In this document: positions 1 through 10,888 of the stretch, one piece after another | How positions within the stretch are numbered: the stretch's first letter is position 1 | Layout of the letters: each line of letters opens with the position of its first letter | Assembly (NCBI RefSeq): GCF_019399895.1 | Contig: NC_091866.1 | Coordinates: 6,493,501 to 6,557,500, forward strand | From: Cardiocondyla obscurior | Lineage: Eukaryota; Arthropoda; Insecta; Hymenoptera; Formicidae | Direction: 5' to 3' | DNA length: 64,000 nt | Made by a program: the position numbers and the translations under genes | The notes under the pieces: generated by a model | The model's input: only the letters and a program-made list of their open reading frames with translations | Database searches by the model: none | What the model was told of the DNA's origin: nothing

Positions 1-5
1 AATTA

Positions 6-70
6 ATTTAAATAGCTTATAAGTAAAGTATAATATTGAAAATATTAAGAAAATTATATTTAATTTTTAG
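6..70 (+). tRNA. trnF: mt tRNA-Phe (GAA)
   Basis: A D-arm-like start and a GAA anticodon loop (ATTGAAAAT) lie in the place and strand expected next to trnE on the opposite strand. Boundaries are approximate because the stems are AT-rich. Confidence 0.65.
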
Positions 71-102
71 ATATTTTTAAGGAAAGTATAGATAAATGAT
101 AT

Positions 103-167
103 AAATAAATATAATTATATATATTAATTTTATAATGAAAATATAATGTTTTTTAAACTATATTTAC
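103..167 (-). tRNA. trnE: mt tRNA-Glu (TTC)
   Basis: On the minus strand the anticodon loop reads TTTTCAT (anticodon TTC) and the acceptor arms GTAAATA/TATTTAT nearly pair. Its place between trnF and trnS1 matches the ancestral insect order. Ends are approximate. Confidence 0.65.
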
Positions 168-175
168 TAAAGTTT

Positions 176-232
176 TAAAGTAATATGATTTAAATCATAA
201 AGAATGGGTTAGAAATCCATTTATATTTACTT
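176..232 (-). tRNA. trnS1: mt tRNA-Ser1 (TCT)
   Basis: The strong anticodon stem TGGATTTCTAACCCA on the minus strand gives anticodon TCT. The D arm is reduced, as usual for insect trnS1. It lies between trnN and trnE as expected. Confidence 0.65.
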
Positions 233-233
233 C

Positions 234-297
234 AACAAGAATATTAAATTCAATAAAATTATTAACAATAATTTACCTCTTTTTGGTTTTAGTTAAA
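234..297 (-). tRNA. trnN: mt tRNA-Asn (GTT)
   Basis: The minus strand carries the typical CCAAAAAGAGG D-arm region and a TTGTTAA anticodon loop (anticodon GTT). Ends are approximate. Confidence 0.7.
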
Positions 298-299
298 AG

Positions 300-366
300 T
301 CTCTTAGTTAAATTAATTTAACTATATTTTAAGTCGAAATTAAAATGTATATATTACTTTAAGAGA
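300..366 (-). tRNA. trnR: mt tRNA-Arg (TCG)
   Basis: The anticodon loop TTTCGAC on the minus strand gives TCG. It lies between trnA and trnN as in most insects. Ends are approximate. Confidence 0.65.
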
Positions 367-371
367 GAATA

Positions 372-443
372 GATATTAGATATATTTATTTTATTAAATA
401 ATTATTTAAATGCAATTTAAAAGTTTTAAATTAAACTAATATC
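372..443 (-). tRNA. trnA: mt tRNA-Ala (TGC)
   Basis: The minus-strand anticodon stem-loop contains TTGCAT (anticodon TGC), and the acceptor arms GATATTA and TAATATC pair. It directly follows nad3. Confidence 0.7.
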
Positions 444-452
444 CAAATTTAT

Positions 453-806
453 TTAAATTTTTCAATCAATTGATTGTTCAAGGTATTCAAAGAATAAACT
501 TATAATTAAAATAAGTAAAAAAATTATTGATGTAAAAATTAAATATAAATTAAAATATTTTAGGTAGTGAATTAGGGGGATTAAAATTGTAATTTCAATA
601 TCAAAAATTAAAAAAATTAGACTAATTAAAAAAAAATGAATTCTAAAAGGAAGGTAGTTAGAGGAAATTGGATCAAATCCACATTCAAAAGGTGAAATTT
701 TTTCTCGATCTTGAAAAGATTTTTTTGAAATTAAAAAATTTATGAGAATTATAAATAAAGAAATTAGAGAAAGAAAAATTAATATATATATATAAACAAT
801 TATTAT
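453..806 (-). CDS. nad3: NADH dehydrogenase subunit 3 (mitochondrial)
   Basis: The 117-codon frame uses the mitochondrial code. Its central motif REKISPFECGFDPISS is the hallmark of ND3, a small membrane subunit of respiratory complex I. It starts with ATA at 806 and stops with TAA at 453-455, reading through TGA as Trp near the C-terminus (IDWKI). The length is normal and I saw no break. In the nucleus TGA codons would terminate it, so if this is a NUMT it is not expressed. Confidence 0.9.
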
Positions 807-811
807 TTATA

Positions 812-876
812 TTATATTTAAATAAATTTTTTAATTGGAAATTAAATGTAATAGATATACTATATAAATTAATTTA
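812..876 (-). tRNA. trnG: mt tRNA-Gly (TCC)
   Basis: An anticodon loop TTTCCAA (anticodon TCC) lies on the minus strand between cox3 and nad3, the expected place. Ends are approximate. Confidence 0.65.
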
Positions 877-877
877 T

Positions 878-1666
878 TTAGAATCTTCATCAATAAATTG
901 AAATATATAGAAAGAGTCAGACGACATCAACAAAATGTCAATATCAAATTGCTGCTTCTAATCCAAAATGATGGATTGAGGAAAAGTGGAGATTATTTAA
1001 ACGTAAATAATTAAAAAAAATAAATAAAGTACCAATAATTACATGAAGTCCATGAAAACCTGTAGCTAAAAAAAATGTTGATCCGTAGATTGAATCTGCG
1101 AGTGTAAAAGGAGCTTCATAATATTCAATTAATTGGAGAATTGTAAAGTAAATTCCTAAGAGAATTGTTAAAATTAGACTAATTTGTCTTTCTTTAAATT
1201 TATTAAGGAGAATTCTATGATGTGTTCAGGTAATTGTTATTCCTGATGAAATTAAAATAATTGTATTTATTAGAGGGATGTCAAATGGATTAAATGGTTT
1301 AATTCCTAGAGGAGGTCAAATTTGACCAATTTCTATTGATGGTGCAAGGGAGGAGTGAAAGTAGGCTCAAAAGAAAGAGAAAAAAAAAAGGATTTCTGAA
1401 ATAATAAAAAGAGTTATTCCTATTCGTATGCCTTTATAAACTATATAAGTGTGGCATCCTTGATAGGTGGCTTCTCGTGTGATATCTCGTCATCATTGAT
1501 ATATGCATAAAACTGTACATGGAAAGGATAAAGTAATAATATAATTTAAATTGTGGAATCAACAAATAATTCTGATTAAATTATTAAATAAACTTAGAGA
1601 AATAAGGATGGGTCAAGGTCTTGTTCTTACAAGATGAAATCTGTGAAAATGAGTTAATTTTGTCAT
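878..1666 (-). CDS. cox3: cytochrome c oxidase subunit III (mitochondrial)
   Basis: This is a 262-codon frame starting with ATG at 1666 (MTKLTHFHRFHLV) and ending with TAA at 878-880, after the conserved C-terminus HHFGLEAAIWYWHFVDVVWL (mitochondrial code). COX3 is a core membrane subunit of complex IV. Length is normal and divisible by three. The ATG lies two bases from the end of atp6, the usual compact arrangement. Confidence 0.92.
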
Positions 1667-1668
1667 AT

Positions 1669-2334
1669 TTAAATTTCTCTTCTATATAGGGTTGATAAGA
1701 TAGAAAATACATATGCTTGAATTAAGGAAACTGAGATCTCTAAAATAAATAAAGTAAGTTGAGAAAGGATTATTAATAGAAAAATTAAATAATTATGGAT
1801 TGAATGACCAGAGGAACCTAACAGGGAAAGTAGAAGATGACCAGCAACTATATTAGCTGTTAAACGAATTGCTAAGGTAAATGGACGAATTAAAAGTCTA
1901 ATTATTTCAATAATTACTATAAATGGTATAAGAATTGGAGGGGTTCCAAGAGGTGTGAGGTGGGCAAAAAAATTATTGGGATAATTTAGTAAACTGTAAA
2001 TAATTATTCTTATTCAAAAGGAAAAAGAAATAGATAGACAAAAATTTATATGACTAGATGCTGTAAAAATATAGGGGAATAATCCTAAAAAATTATTAAA
2101 TATAATTAAGATAAAGAGTCTTAAGAAAAAAATTAAATTGGAATATGAATAGAAAATTAGAATTTTAAACTCATTGAATATTAATTTAATTAATAAAATT
2201 CATAAATATAAATATCGTGAGGGAAGTAATCAAAATTGAAAAGGTAAAAATAAGGAAAATATTATGATACTTAATCAGTTAAAAGAAAAATTTATTGATG
2301 ATGAAGGGTCAAAAATTGAAAAAATATTTATCAT
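1669..2334 (-). CDS. atp6: ATP synthase F0 subunit 6 (mitochondrial)
   Basis: This is a 221-codon frame from ATG at 2334 (MINIFSIFDP) to TAA at 1669-1671, ending in the conserved EISVSLIQAYVFSIL helix. ATP6 forms the proton half-channels of ATP synthase. It overlaps the 3' end of atp8 by seven bases, the classic atp8/atp6 overlap. I noticed no frameshift. Confidence 0.9.
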
Positions 2335-2489
2335 TTTCAAAATCATTTGGGTGTAAAGGAATAAGATAACTTTAAAATATTTAAATGTAAAAAAATTGGT
2401 AGAAAATAAATAAATGAGATAGTTATAATAATAATGATAGATATAAAAAATAATATTAAAAGTCAAGTTAAAGGTATTATTTGAGGAAT
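2328..2489 (-). CDS. atp8: ATP synthase F0 subunit 8 (mitochondrial)
   Basis: The short frame of 53 codons starts at an ATT codon with the conserved IPQMMPLTWL and ends in KWFWKW before TAA at 2328-2330, using TGA as Trp. Length and the seven-base overlap with atp6 are typical. Confidence 0.85.
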
Positions 2490-2490
2490 A

Positions 2491-2556
2491 AAAGATTATT
2501 ATTGAATAATTATTTTAAATTGACAATTTAATGTTATTAAATTAACTAATTCTTTC
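2491..2556 (-). tRNA. trnD: mt tRNA-Asp (GTC)
   Basis: The minus-strand stem-loop TTAAATTGTCAATTTAA gives anticodon GTC. It lies between trnK and atp8. Ends are approximate. Confidence 0.7.
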
Positions 2557-2557
2557 A

Positions 2558-2626
2558 TTAAAAATAGAAAAAAACTATTATAATTTGATTTAAAAAATCA
2601 ATACTTTAATCAGTCATTTAATGATA
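2558..2626 (-). tRNA. trnK: mt tRNA-Lys (TTT)
   Basis: Acceptor arms CATTAAA and TTTAATG and an anticodon stem TTGAT/ATCAA around TTTTTAA (anticodon TTT) are visible on the minus strand, right after cox2. The trnK-trnD order is ancestral. Confidence 0.75.
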
Positions 2627-2627
2627 A

Positions 2628-3314
2628 TTAATTTTTTAGAGAATATATGAGTCAATTTTTAAAAGAGGGGAAGTTTGTAGATTCAATAACGATAGGTATA
2701 AATCTATGATTTGTTCCACAAATTTCAGAACATTGTCCAAAGTAAATACCAGGGCGATTTATATAAAGAGTTGTTTGATTTAAACGTCCTGGTGTAGAAT
2801 CTATTTTAATTCCTAAGGAGGGAATTGTTCAGGCGTGAATTACATCTATAGAAGTTGTTAAGATGCGGATAGGAAAATTAAAGGGTAAAATACATCGATT
2901 ATCTACATCTAAAAGTCGAAATTCGTTAGGATTTAAATTGTTTGAAGGGATTATAAAAGAATCAAATTCAATTTTTATGAAGTCTGAATATTCATATCTT
3001 CAGTATCATTGGTGTCTGATAGATTTAATTGTTAATTTATTAAAATAAGTTTCATCAGTTAGATAAAGAATTTTTAAAGATGGAATAGCAATTATAATTA
3101 AAATAAATATTGGGAAAATGGTTCAGATTAATTCAATTGTGTGATTTTGTAAAAGATAACGATGTGTAAGTTTATTTGGTAAGAGAGTAAGTATAATAAA
3201 TAAAATTAGTGTAGTAATAAAAATTAGAATAATTATAGTAAAGTCGTGAAAAAAAATTATTAAGTCACAGATAGGGGAGTTAGAATTTTGAAGATTTATA
3301 AGTCATGTATTAAT
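2628..3314 (-). CDS. cox2: cytochrome c oxidase subunit II (mitochondrial)
   Basis: This is a 228-codon frame from ATT at 3314 (INTWLMNLQNSNSPICD) to TAA at 2628-2630. The CuA ligand motif appears as GQCSEICGTNHRFMP near the C-terminus. COX2 accepts electrons from cytochrome c in complex IV. The length is normal and the frame is divisible by three. Confidence 0.92.
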
Positions 3315-3316
3315 TT

Positions 3317-3383
3317 TTAATAAAAGTAAATCTTTATATAAAGATTTTAAATCTTTTGCACTAATCTGCCATATTAAAAGATT
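3317..3383 (-). tRNA. trnL2: mt tRNA-Leu2 (TAA)
   Basis: The minus strand shows the conserved TGGCAGATTAGTGCAA D-arm region of insect trnL2 (UUR). The downstream stem fits a TAA anticodon. It separates cox1 and cox2 as in most insects. Confidence 0.8.
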
Positions 3384-4904
3384 GAGGGAATTTCATTAAA
3401 TCTATGATTAAGGGGTGGGTAAGAATGGAGTCATTCAAGAGAGGAATTAAAAAAAAATATATTAATAATTTTACGTTTAGATACAAATGCTTCTCAAATA
3501 ATAAATATAAGAATTGAAAGACTTAAAAGGGAAATTATGGAACCCATTGAGGAAATGATATTTCAAGAGAGAAATGAGTCTGGATAGTCAGAATATCGAC
3601 GTGGTATACCTCTTAGTCCAAGAAAATGTTGAGGAAAGAAAGTTATATTTACTCCAATAAATATAGAAAGAAATTGAATATTTAAAAAAAAATTATTTAG
3701 GGTATAGCCTCTAATAAGGGGGAATCAGTGAATCAATCTTGTAATAATTGCAAATACTGCCCCTATTGAGAGAACATAGTGGAAATGAGCAACAACATAG
3801 TATGTATCATGGAGAATAATATCGATTGAGGAATTAGATAATATAATTCCTGTCAATCCTTCTAGGGTAAATAGGAAAATAAAACCTATAGATCATCAAA
3901 GGGAAGGATTATAATTAATTTTTATACCATGTAAAGTGGAAATTCATCTAAAAATTTTAATACCAGTAGGAATGGCAATAATTATTGTAGCAGAAGTAAA
4001 GTATGCTCGTGTGTCTACATCAAGACCAATTGTGAATATGTGGTGAGCTCAAACAATAAAACCTAAAAATCCAATTGCAATTATTGCATAAATTATTCCT
4101 AAAGAACCAAATGTTTCTTTTTTTCCACTTTCTGATGTAACAATATGAGAGATTAATCCAAATCCTGGGAGAATAAGAATATAAACTTCTGGATGTCCAA
4201 AAAATCAAAATAAATGTTGGTAAAGAATAGGATCACCCCCTCCTGAGGGGTCAAAGAAGGAGGTATTTAAGTTTCGATCAGTTAAGAGTATAGTAATTGC
4301 ACCAGCTAAAACAGGTAGGGAGAGAAGAAGAAGGATTGCAGTAATTAAAATTGATCAAACTAAAAGAGGAATTTTATCTATAGTAATATTTTTATTATGT
4401 ATATTTAAAATTGTAGAAATAAAGTTAATTGCTCCAAGAATAGAAGATATACCTGCGATATGTAAGGAAAAAATAGAGAGATCAATTGAAGTTCCTCTAT
4501 GGAAAATATTAGAAGATAGGGGGGTAAATTGTTCATCCAGTTCCAACTCCATTATTAATAAATCTTCTTAAGAGAAGGAGAGTAATAGAGGGAGGTAGAA
4601 GTCAGAATCTTATATTATTTAATCGAGGGTAAGCTATATCAGGAGATTCTAATATAAGTGGGATAAGAAAATTTCCAAATCCTCCAATTATAAATGATAT
4701 AACCATAAAGAAAATTATAATAAATGCATGTCTAGTTACTAAGGTATTATAAATTTGATCATTATTGATAATAGATTCACATGATCCTAATTCTAAGCGG
4801 ATAATTATTCTTATTGAAGAACCAATTATTCCTGCTCAAATAGCAAAAATAAAATAAAGAATACCAATATCTTTGTGATTAGTTGAAAATAATCATTTAG
4901 TCAT
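3374..4904 (-). pseudogene. cox1: cytochrome c oxidase subunit I, one frameshift
   Basis: The gene starts with ATG at 4904 (MTKWLFSTNHKDIG) and ends at TAA 3374-3376 after NEIPSIF. Conserved COX1 blocks are plain, among them [20 protein letters not shown], and SESGKKETFGSLG. The span is 1531 bases, not a multiple of three. The break lies at the six-G run at 4519-4524 (inside the conserved region before LSSNIFHRG), where two bases seem missing. It is either an early pseudogene lesion or a homopolymer error. Otherwise it is full length. Confidence 0.92.
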
Positions 4905-4914
4905 AAATGTTATG

Positions 4915-4981
4915 TCTGATTTAAGTAATAAATAAATTGTAAATTTATTTAAGAAATTAAAATTTCTAACATTAAATTTAT
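4915..4981 (+). tRNA. trnY: mt tRNA-Tyr (GTA)
   Basis: A plus-strand anticodon arm AAATTGTAAATTT (anticodon GTA) lies just outside the cox1 start, on the strand opposite to cox1, as in other insects. Ends are approximate. Confidence 0.65.
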
Positions 4982-4987
4982 TTTTTT

Positions 4988-5056
4988 AAAAATTAATTTT
5001 AGTTTATAAAAATATTAAATTGCAAATTTAAAGATATATAATTTATTATAAATTAA
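4988..5056 (+). tRNA. trnC: mt tRNA-Cys (GCA)
   Basis: Anticodon arm AAATTGCAAATTT gives GCA. It lies on the plus strand between trnY and trnW. Ends are approximate. Confidence 0.65.
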
Positions 5057-5057
5057 T

Positions 5058-5120
5058 AAGATTTAAAAAAAAATTATTTTAAACTTTGAAGGTTTATAGT
5101 TTATATTAACTTAAAATCTT
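5058..5120 (-). tRNA. trnW: mt tRNA-Trp (TCA)
   Basis: The minus strand has acceptor arms AAGATTT and AAATCTT and an anticodon loop CTTCAAA (TCA). The W-C-Y order between nad2 and cox1 is ancestral. Confidence 0.75.
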
Positions 5121-5123
5121 TTG

Positions 5124-5649
5124 TTAAATTATATAAATAATTATTGATATTAATAAACTTATAATTAGGAAAGGTATAAAGGTTAAATTATTTTTGATAT
5201 TAAATTTAATAAGTTTGGAATTCATTGAAAATAAATATATAGTATTAATAGATAAATTTAGATAGATATAAAGTATGAAGAATGATCTTGTTATTATAAA
5301 AATAAAAATAAAAAAAAGGTTAGAATAATTTATAAAAATAAAAATTCTGTATCATTTTAAGTAAAAAAAAGTAAAGGGGGGTAAACCTATTAAATTAAAC
5401 AGAAATATATAAATTAATAGATTAGATTTGAAATTTTTTCTTAAGGAAAAATTTTTAAAAATTTTAAAGAAATGAATTAAAAAAGTTAATATTCATAAAA
5501 TAAATAAATATAATATAAAATATTTCATTCAGATAATATTTTTTAAGTAAATTAGAAAAATTATTCATCTAGATTGATTAATAGATGAGTAAGAGATAAT
5601 AATTTTTAGATTATTTATATTAAAACTTATTATAGGTGGGATAAGAGTA
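5124..5649 (-). pseudogene. nad2: NADH dehydrogenase subunit 2, 5'-truncated
   Basis: About 175 C-terminal codons of ND2 are readable (mitochondrial code), including FLFNLMGLPPFTFFYLKW, with TAA at 5124-5126. The N-terminal half is absent: the frame stops at the TA where the foldback MITE begins, and no nad2 sequence continues beyond 6134. The truncation marks the edge of the mitochondrial segment. Confidence 0.85.
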
Positions 5650-5651
5650 TA

Positions 5652-6133
5652 CAGGGTGTTTGAAATAAGGTTTCCTTCCCGGTAACTGTAGATAGATATC
5701 GGGAATACAAATCGAAAAGTCAGATATCATTTAGTGAATTTCGTAACCGTTACCGAGTAAGAAATTACTGAATTTTGACGAATTAGCGCGGAGCACATAA
5801 TAAGTCGGGCGCGGCAGGTGAGAGCGGGTGGGCCTTAGGGAGAGAACGGGGTGAAACGCCGCGCGACGGTGTCTATCACACCACGCGTTGACTCCTCCCA
5901 CCCCCACCCCACAATTGTCGCGCGGCGTTTCACCCCCGTTCTCTCCCTAAGGCCCACCCGCTCTCACCTGCCGCGCCCGACTTATTATGTGCTCCGCGCT
6001 AATTCGTCAAAATTCAGTAATTTCTTACTCGGTAACGGTTACGAATTTCACTAAATGATATCTGACTTTTCGATTTGTATTCCCGATATCTATCTACAGT
6101 TACCGGGAAGGAAACCTTATTTCAAACACCCTG
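5652..6133. mobile_element. foldback MITE 1 (ACAGGGTGT family), 482 bp
   Basis: The whole element is one long inverted repeat with near-identical arms of about 220 bp and a short loop near 5885-5910. Ends are CAGGGTGTTTGAAATAAGG and its reverse complement, each flanked by TA (5650-5651 and 6134-6135). No transposase is encoded. Ends and TA duplication suggest mobilisation by a Tc1/mariner-type transposase, which is inference. It sits at the nad2 edge of the mitochondrial segment. Confidence 0.85.
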
Positions 6134-6151
6134 TATATATATATATATATA

Positions 6152-6460
6152 CAGGGTGTCCGAAATATTATTAGCAATATTAAAACTGTAGGTAGGAAAT
6201 CAGATTTGGAGACAAAAAGTTCTTTACGAATTTGTAAAATTCGTAACCATTATTAAAAAAAAAATTAATTTGTCTAGCGCAAGAGCGACAAGGAAGCTGC
6301 GCGTGAGTGAGCGCGACAGGCGAATGGTTAGGAATGGCGCCGTCGCCTGTCGCGCTCACTCACGCGTGGCTTCCTTGTCGCTCTTGCGCTAGACAATAAT
6401 GATACGCACAAATTCCTTTGTCTCAAATATTATATTGCTAATAATATTTCGGACACCCTG
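6152..6460. mobile_element. foldback MITE 2 (ACAGGGTGT family), 309 bp
   Basis: Ends CAGGGTGTCCGAAATATTA and its reverse complement are flanked by TA. The centre is a strong palindrome built around GCAAGAGCGACAAGGAAGC and GAGTGAGCGCGACAGGCGA. MITEs 3 and 4 share this centre. It lies 18 bp from MITE 1, separated by a (TA)n tract. Confidence 0.85.
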
Positions 6461-6462
6461 TA

Positions 6463-7400
<938 letters not shown>

Positions 7401-7626
7401 CTTCCATCTATTTTTTCTTTGCAAACTTTTATCCCTTTCCACCATCTCTTCCCCTCTCATTTTTTCTTTATCTCTTTTATCTTCTATTTCCTCCACTTCC
7501 CATCCCAATCTTGCAAAATACTCCTTCCTTTCTTTTTCCCATTTTCCTTCTATTTTTTCTGCAAATTAAATAGATTACATAAATAAGTTATTTAATTTAA
7601 AATAAATTTTTTTTAACAGAATAATT

Positions 7627-8258
7627 TGTTACACCGCAGCCGGTGCGCAGGGTCCGTCCTTCGGGGATCCTCGGGGATGGGCGAGAATGAGGGAGACTTC
7701 TTCGATAATTATAAACACTTATTTTCACTTACAGTTTTGTTTCTTATTTCGCTATTCTTTCCCTTCACCACACTCGGTACGCGGCCCGGTGCTATCGCAC
7801 TACCGCGAGGTCTTTCTTTATCACGGTACGTGACCGAGCTCACGTTACGTGAGATATTATGGATTCAACGACACACGATCTTCTCTCTTTACTTCCTTCC
7901 TTACTTATTGACTCGTGGGTGACGACCCGCGAGTATTTAACGATGACGTTGGGCCTTGCCGTCATCAGGTTGCATTGCCGAAACTCGGTTGTTCGGCGAA
8001 TGCAACTTCAGCAATTTCAGTAATAAGTTCTCGCAACTGTTTCTCCTTTTGTTTATTATTACTTAATTTCTCAACTGTTTCTTCTTTTGTTTATTATTAC
8101 TTAATTTTTTTTTGTATTTTATCATCCCTTTGTTTTATCTATCTATAGCTCAAGGTGGGTTGCTGATTCAGCATTACCCGATATTAATCTGTTGCGAGAT
8201 CTTATGCCAAAATACTTTAAATAATATTATGTGTTGTAACGGGACTCGGGTTACAACA
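7627..8258 (+). mobile_element. solo LTR (TGTTRCACC family), TSD AATT
   Basis: The piece begins TGTTACACCGCAGCCGGTGC and ends GGGACTCGGGTTACAACA. It is flanked by AATT on both sides (7623-7626 and 8259-8262), a 4-bp target duplication. The 5' GGGTCCGTCCTTCGG block recurs in the LTRs at 17171 and 34927. No internal retroviral genes follow, so this is a solo LTR left by recombination. The superfamily cannot be set from the LTR alone. Confidence 0.7.
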
Positions 8259-8608
8259 AATTCAAGAAATGGAATTTTTTGAAAAATTAATAGAAGAGGA
8301 TAGAATTTCAAAAACATATATAAATAAAAAAAAGAAAGATAAAGAAGAAAATTTAAATAAAAAAAGTAAGTTTTAAATTACTTAAATGTTATTTTATTTT
8401 ATAAAATTTTATTTTGTTAATTAATTTATAAAAAATAATTAACAATTTTTAATATTAAATTATTTGGTTTACAGAATTCAAGAAACAATAAATTTTGGTC
8501 TAATTAATAAATTTTAGTAAAATTCAGAATATGTAATATGGAATATGTGTAAATCATGTACAATACATAAAATAATGTTAAATATTAAAAATAATTTAAT
8601 TTAATTTG
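8259..8608. other. AT-rich spacer with a possible short spliced frame
   Basis: From ATG at about 8271 a 35-codon Lys/Glu-rich frame runs into a GTAAGT-like site (8364), and a TTTACAG acceptor-like site precedes AATTCAAGAAA at 8475. This is too weak to call a gene. Otherwise I see nothing. Confidence 0.2.
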
Positions 8609-8825
8609 CAGAAGTATATTTATTTAATTAACTTTCAATATTTGGACCGATGTGATCGCATGTGTGCTTACGAACGGACAAATCAGATTGATAAGTTCTG
8701 TATTAATTGGTCTTCTAAAATTTTAAAATATAATGGAAAAAATCGTAATGCGGAAGTGTATTTATTTAATTTACTTCCGATATTTGGACCGGTGCGATCG
8801 CACGTGCGCTTACAAACAGATTGAT
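8609..8825. repeat. two diverged copies of a ~75-bp repeat
   Basis: 8609-8684 and 8751-8822 share a block running from GCAGAAGTATATTTATTTAA through ATTTGGACCG and GATCGCA to GCTTAC. Spacing is 142 bp. The copies differ at roughly one base in six, so the duplication is old. Confidence 0.7.
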
Positions 8826-8830
8826 CAATT

Positions 8831-9420
8831 TAAGTCGAACTTATTGTATAACCCGAGTCGAAATTTAGACCCTCTGAATATCCTGCGTTTACTTGAAATC
8901 TTTTGAAGAAGCATGTGCCGCCGTACTATGCATCCTGCTTACAACCTATTTTGACTCTACTTTCAGATTTTGTCATTTAAAGATCACAGTTGGTACCCTC
9001 CTTAAACTTTCTCTGAGTATAATCGAACCTCCGTTTGTCCTCGTTACAATTCATTATTTGCATCGTGACTCCACATACCCTCCGTAGACGTTCTAATATT
9101 CCACGCCACGACACGTACGGAGGGTCTACGGAGTAAGTTTACTCCGCAAACCCTCCACACACGTTTCATGTATAGTCGTCACACTTACTCCTCAAACCCT
9201 TCCTACACGTTTTTGATTTTCTACGCGCTTTTATATGTACAGGCTTTTTATTGTATATATGCGTGTGTGTGTTTTCTATTATGTAATTTACAGGTAAATA
9301 AAAAAAACAAATATAATTCAAAATAATCTCTTATACATATATTCCTTAAATATCTGCTTTACTCCAGTTCTACAGAATTAATTATTTGTCCTATAACGGA
9401 TCGATCATTGTTACGTATTT
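8831..9420. other. unassigned intergenic DNA
   Basis: No convincing coding or RNA gene was seen. A locally repeated GGAGGGTCTACGGAGTAAG-type sequence and its partial inverse occur near 9060-9200. Confidence 0.4.
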
Positions 9421-9439
9421 GTAACAGAAACTAATCTAA

Positions 9440-9545
9440 TTACTTGAGAATGCCCGAGATCGAACGGGCAGCGCGGAAACGTATCAAGAGAGAAGCTGAG
9501 TCAACCTGATGGCCGGAATGGGCCACGTGCTACCAGAATGATTGC
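9440..9545 (-). repeat. tRNA-like / SINE-like sequence (candidate)
   Basis: On the minus strand a T-arm-like stem GCCCG/CGGGC encloses TTCGATCT, a near match to a pol III B box. About 68 bases upstream lies TAGCACGTGG, resembling an A box. The acceptor stem does not form a convincing tRNA, so a tRNA-derived SINE or pseudo-tRNA is the better guess. Confidence 0.3.
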
Positions 9546-9550
9546 GTTGC

Positions 9551-10420
9551 GCGCGGTGCCTTTCTACACGATATGAGCGGTCCTTAATTGAGTGACTGAG
9601 CAATGAGCAAACCGGCGCGGTGATTTAACACAAAAAGAGCAGTCTAAAGAATGAGGCATATTCCGCAAAAATGAGCGCGCGTAGCGAGAACGCCGTGAGC
9701 GTGTGCTCGAGCACTTGGCAATCACGTGCACGGACAGTGAGGCTGTATCCGTACTTTTCGTGAGCCGACTGTGTTAACAATAAATGAGAAAGATTCTCGC
9801 ACTCCCTAACTACCACCGCTTGACCACCGGTCACTTTACTACTGAGCTATCACCACAAAAACTATGAGATTGCCAAGACACTTCGAGAGCCGTCCGTACA
9901 CACTGACTTTCAAAACAAAAGAAAGTATTAGAACCGGCAAATGCCGCACGTGGCGCGGATTATCGATGAATTACCGGTCCGTAACGTGGTGCCATCGCGT
10001 AATTATGCGCGACACTAATCTAAAGCGCGGTCTCACCAAGCGGGCCCGTTAAATCGCGAACAGTATTTATTAATTATTGATCGGTTTACATGTTTTTACT
10101 TAAATAAAACTCAGCGAAATATACAAACAAATAATGTACAAAACGCTGTAGTCGAAAACACCACACATCATGACGCGTTCTAATAAACACAGTTAAAATT
10201 TAACGTTAATAACGGTTGATCTTTGTTAAAATAAAGCGGGAGAAACATTATAAAAGACCGTGCAAAAAGGAGCGAGCTATCTAGTCTAACGAAGTAATTT
10301 TAATCAAACATCTTGACACCGCTGGCCTTACATTTGACATTAAAAACCAAGTATTCTTTTATTTAAACTCTGACGATTATTTGACGCAACCACATACTTC
10401 TCCTGCATCGCTCCACATCT
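9551..10420. other. unassigned intergenic DNA
   Basis: No gene is supported. A second A-box-like motif TAGCTCAGTAG is visible on the minus strand near 9835-9845 without a matching B box. Confidence 0.4.
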
Positions 10421-10888
10421 CTATTTCAAAGATAAAGAAAGCGAGAGCAACTGCTTTCGTCTCACGTAACCGAGGAGAGCCCGGAAAGTCGTGAGACACC
10501 TTCGTCTATCCTCTCGAGGAGAATACAGAACAAAACATTTATCGATTTTTATGTGAACGCATACTAATATAAGAGATGCAACTGGTATAGCGGCAATTAC
10601 GTTTCCTTGATGGCATTTATGCAAATAAGATAACGTAACTCGAAGTTTAGCATCTCCGCGAACGTGGAATATACCGTCTTTTACCATTTCTGTTGTAATT
10701 GCAAAATGCTCTTCCTCACACATGCAATGATCGCCACAAGTACATTCAAAAACTTTTACAAAACAGGAAATTATTTTTAGTTTTTCCTCTAGATTTATTT
10801 TATAGATAACACATGAAGAGAGTGAAATAAAATTTCTTTTAAAAAGATCAAGCGAATGTAAGTTGGACTGTATGAATTGAGGTAACAT
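10421..10888 (-). CDS. hypothetical 155-aa protein, unrecognised
   Basis: An ATG-initiated frame of 155 codons lies in otherwise stop-rich DNA. It has a Cys/His cluster near residues 50-60 (CTCGDHCMCEEEH) and a hydrophobic stretch near 100-112. The composition is not low-complexity except for the last LSLSLSLK. I recognise no family. It could be an exon or a decayed element protein. Confidence 0.3.
   Translation of the reverse strand: MLPQFIQSNLHSLDLFKRNFISLSSCVIYKINLEEKLKIISCFVKVFECTCGDHCMCEEEHFAITTEMVKDGIFHVRGDAKLRVTLSYLHKCHQGNVIAAIPVASLILVCVHIKIDKCFVLYSPREDRRRCLTTFRALLGYVRRKQLLSLSLSLK

Larger units (their letters stand above)
1..5649 (-). other. mitochondrial DNA segment (NUMT or assembly join)
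   Basis: The stretch is a contiguous insect mitochondrial fragment read in reverse, running trnF-E-S1-N-R-A, nad3, trnG, cox3, atp6, atp8, trnD, trnK, cox2, trnL2, cox1, trnY-C-W and the 3' part of nad2. TGA is used as Trp inside several frames, as in the mitochondrial code. It stops inside nad2 exactly where a TA-flanked foldback MITE begins, which is nuclear-type DNA. Reading frames are almost undamaged, so if it is a nuclear copy it is recent. A chimeric assembly is the alternative. Confidence 0.9.

Noticed and set aside
2863..3048. 61-aa plus-strand frame
   Set aside because: It is the antisense shadow of mitochondrial cox2.
1..5649. Bona fide mitochondrial genome contig
   Set aside because: It joins nuclear-type MITE DNA inside nad2 and continues into nuclear transposons, though an assembly join cannot be excluded.
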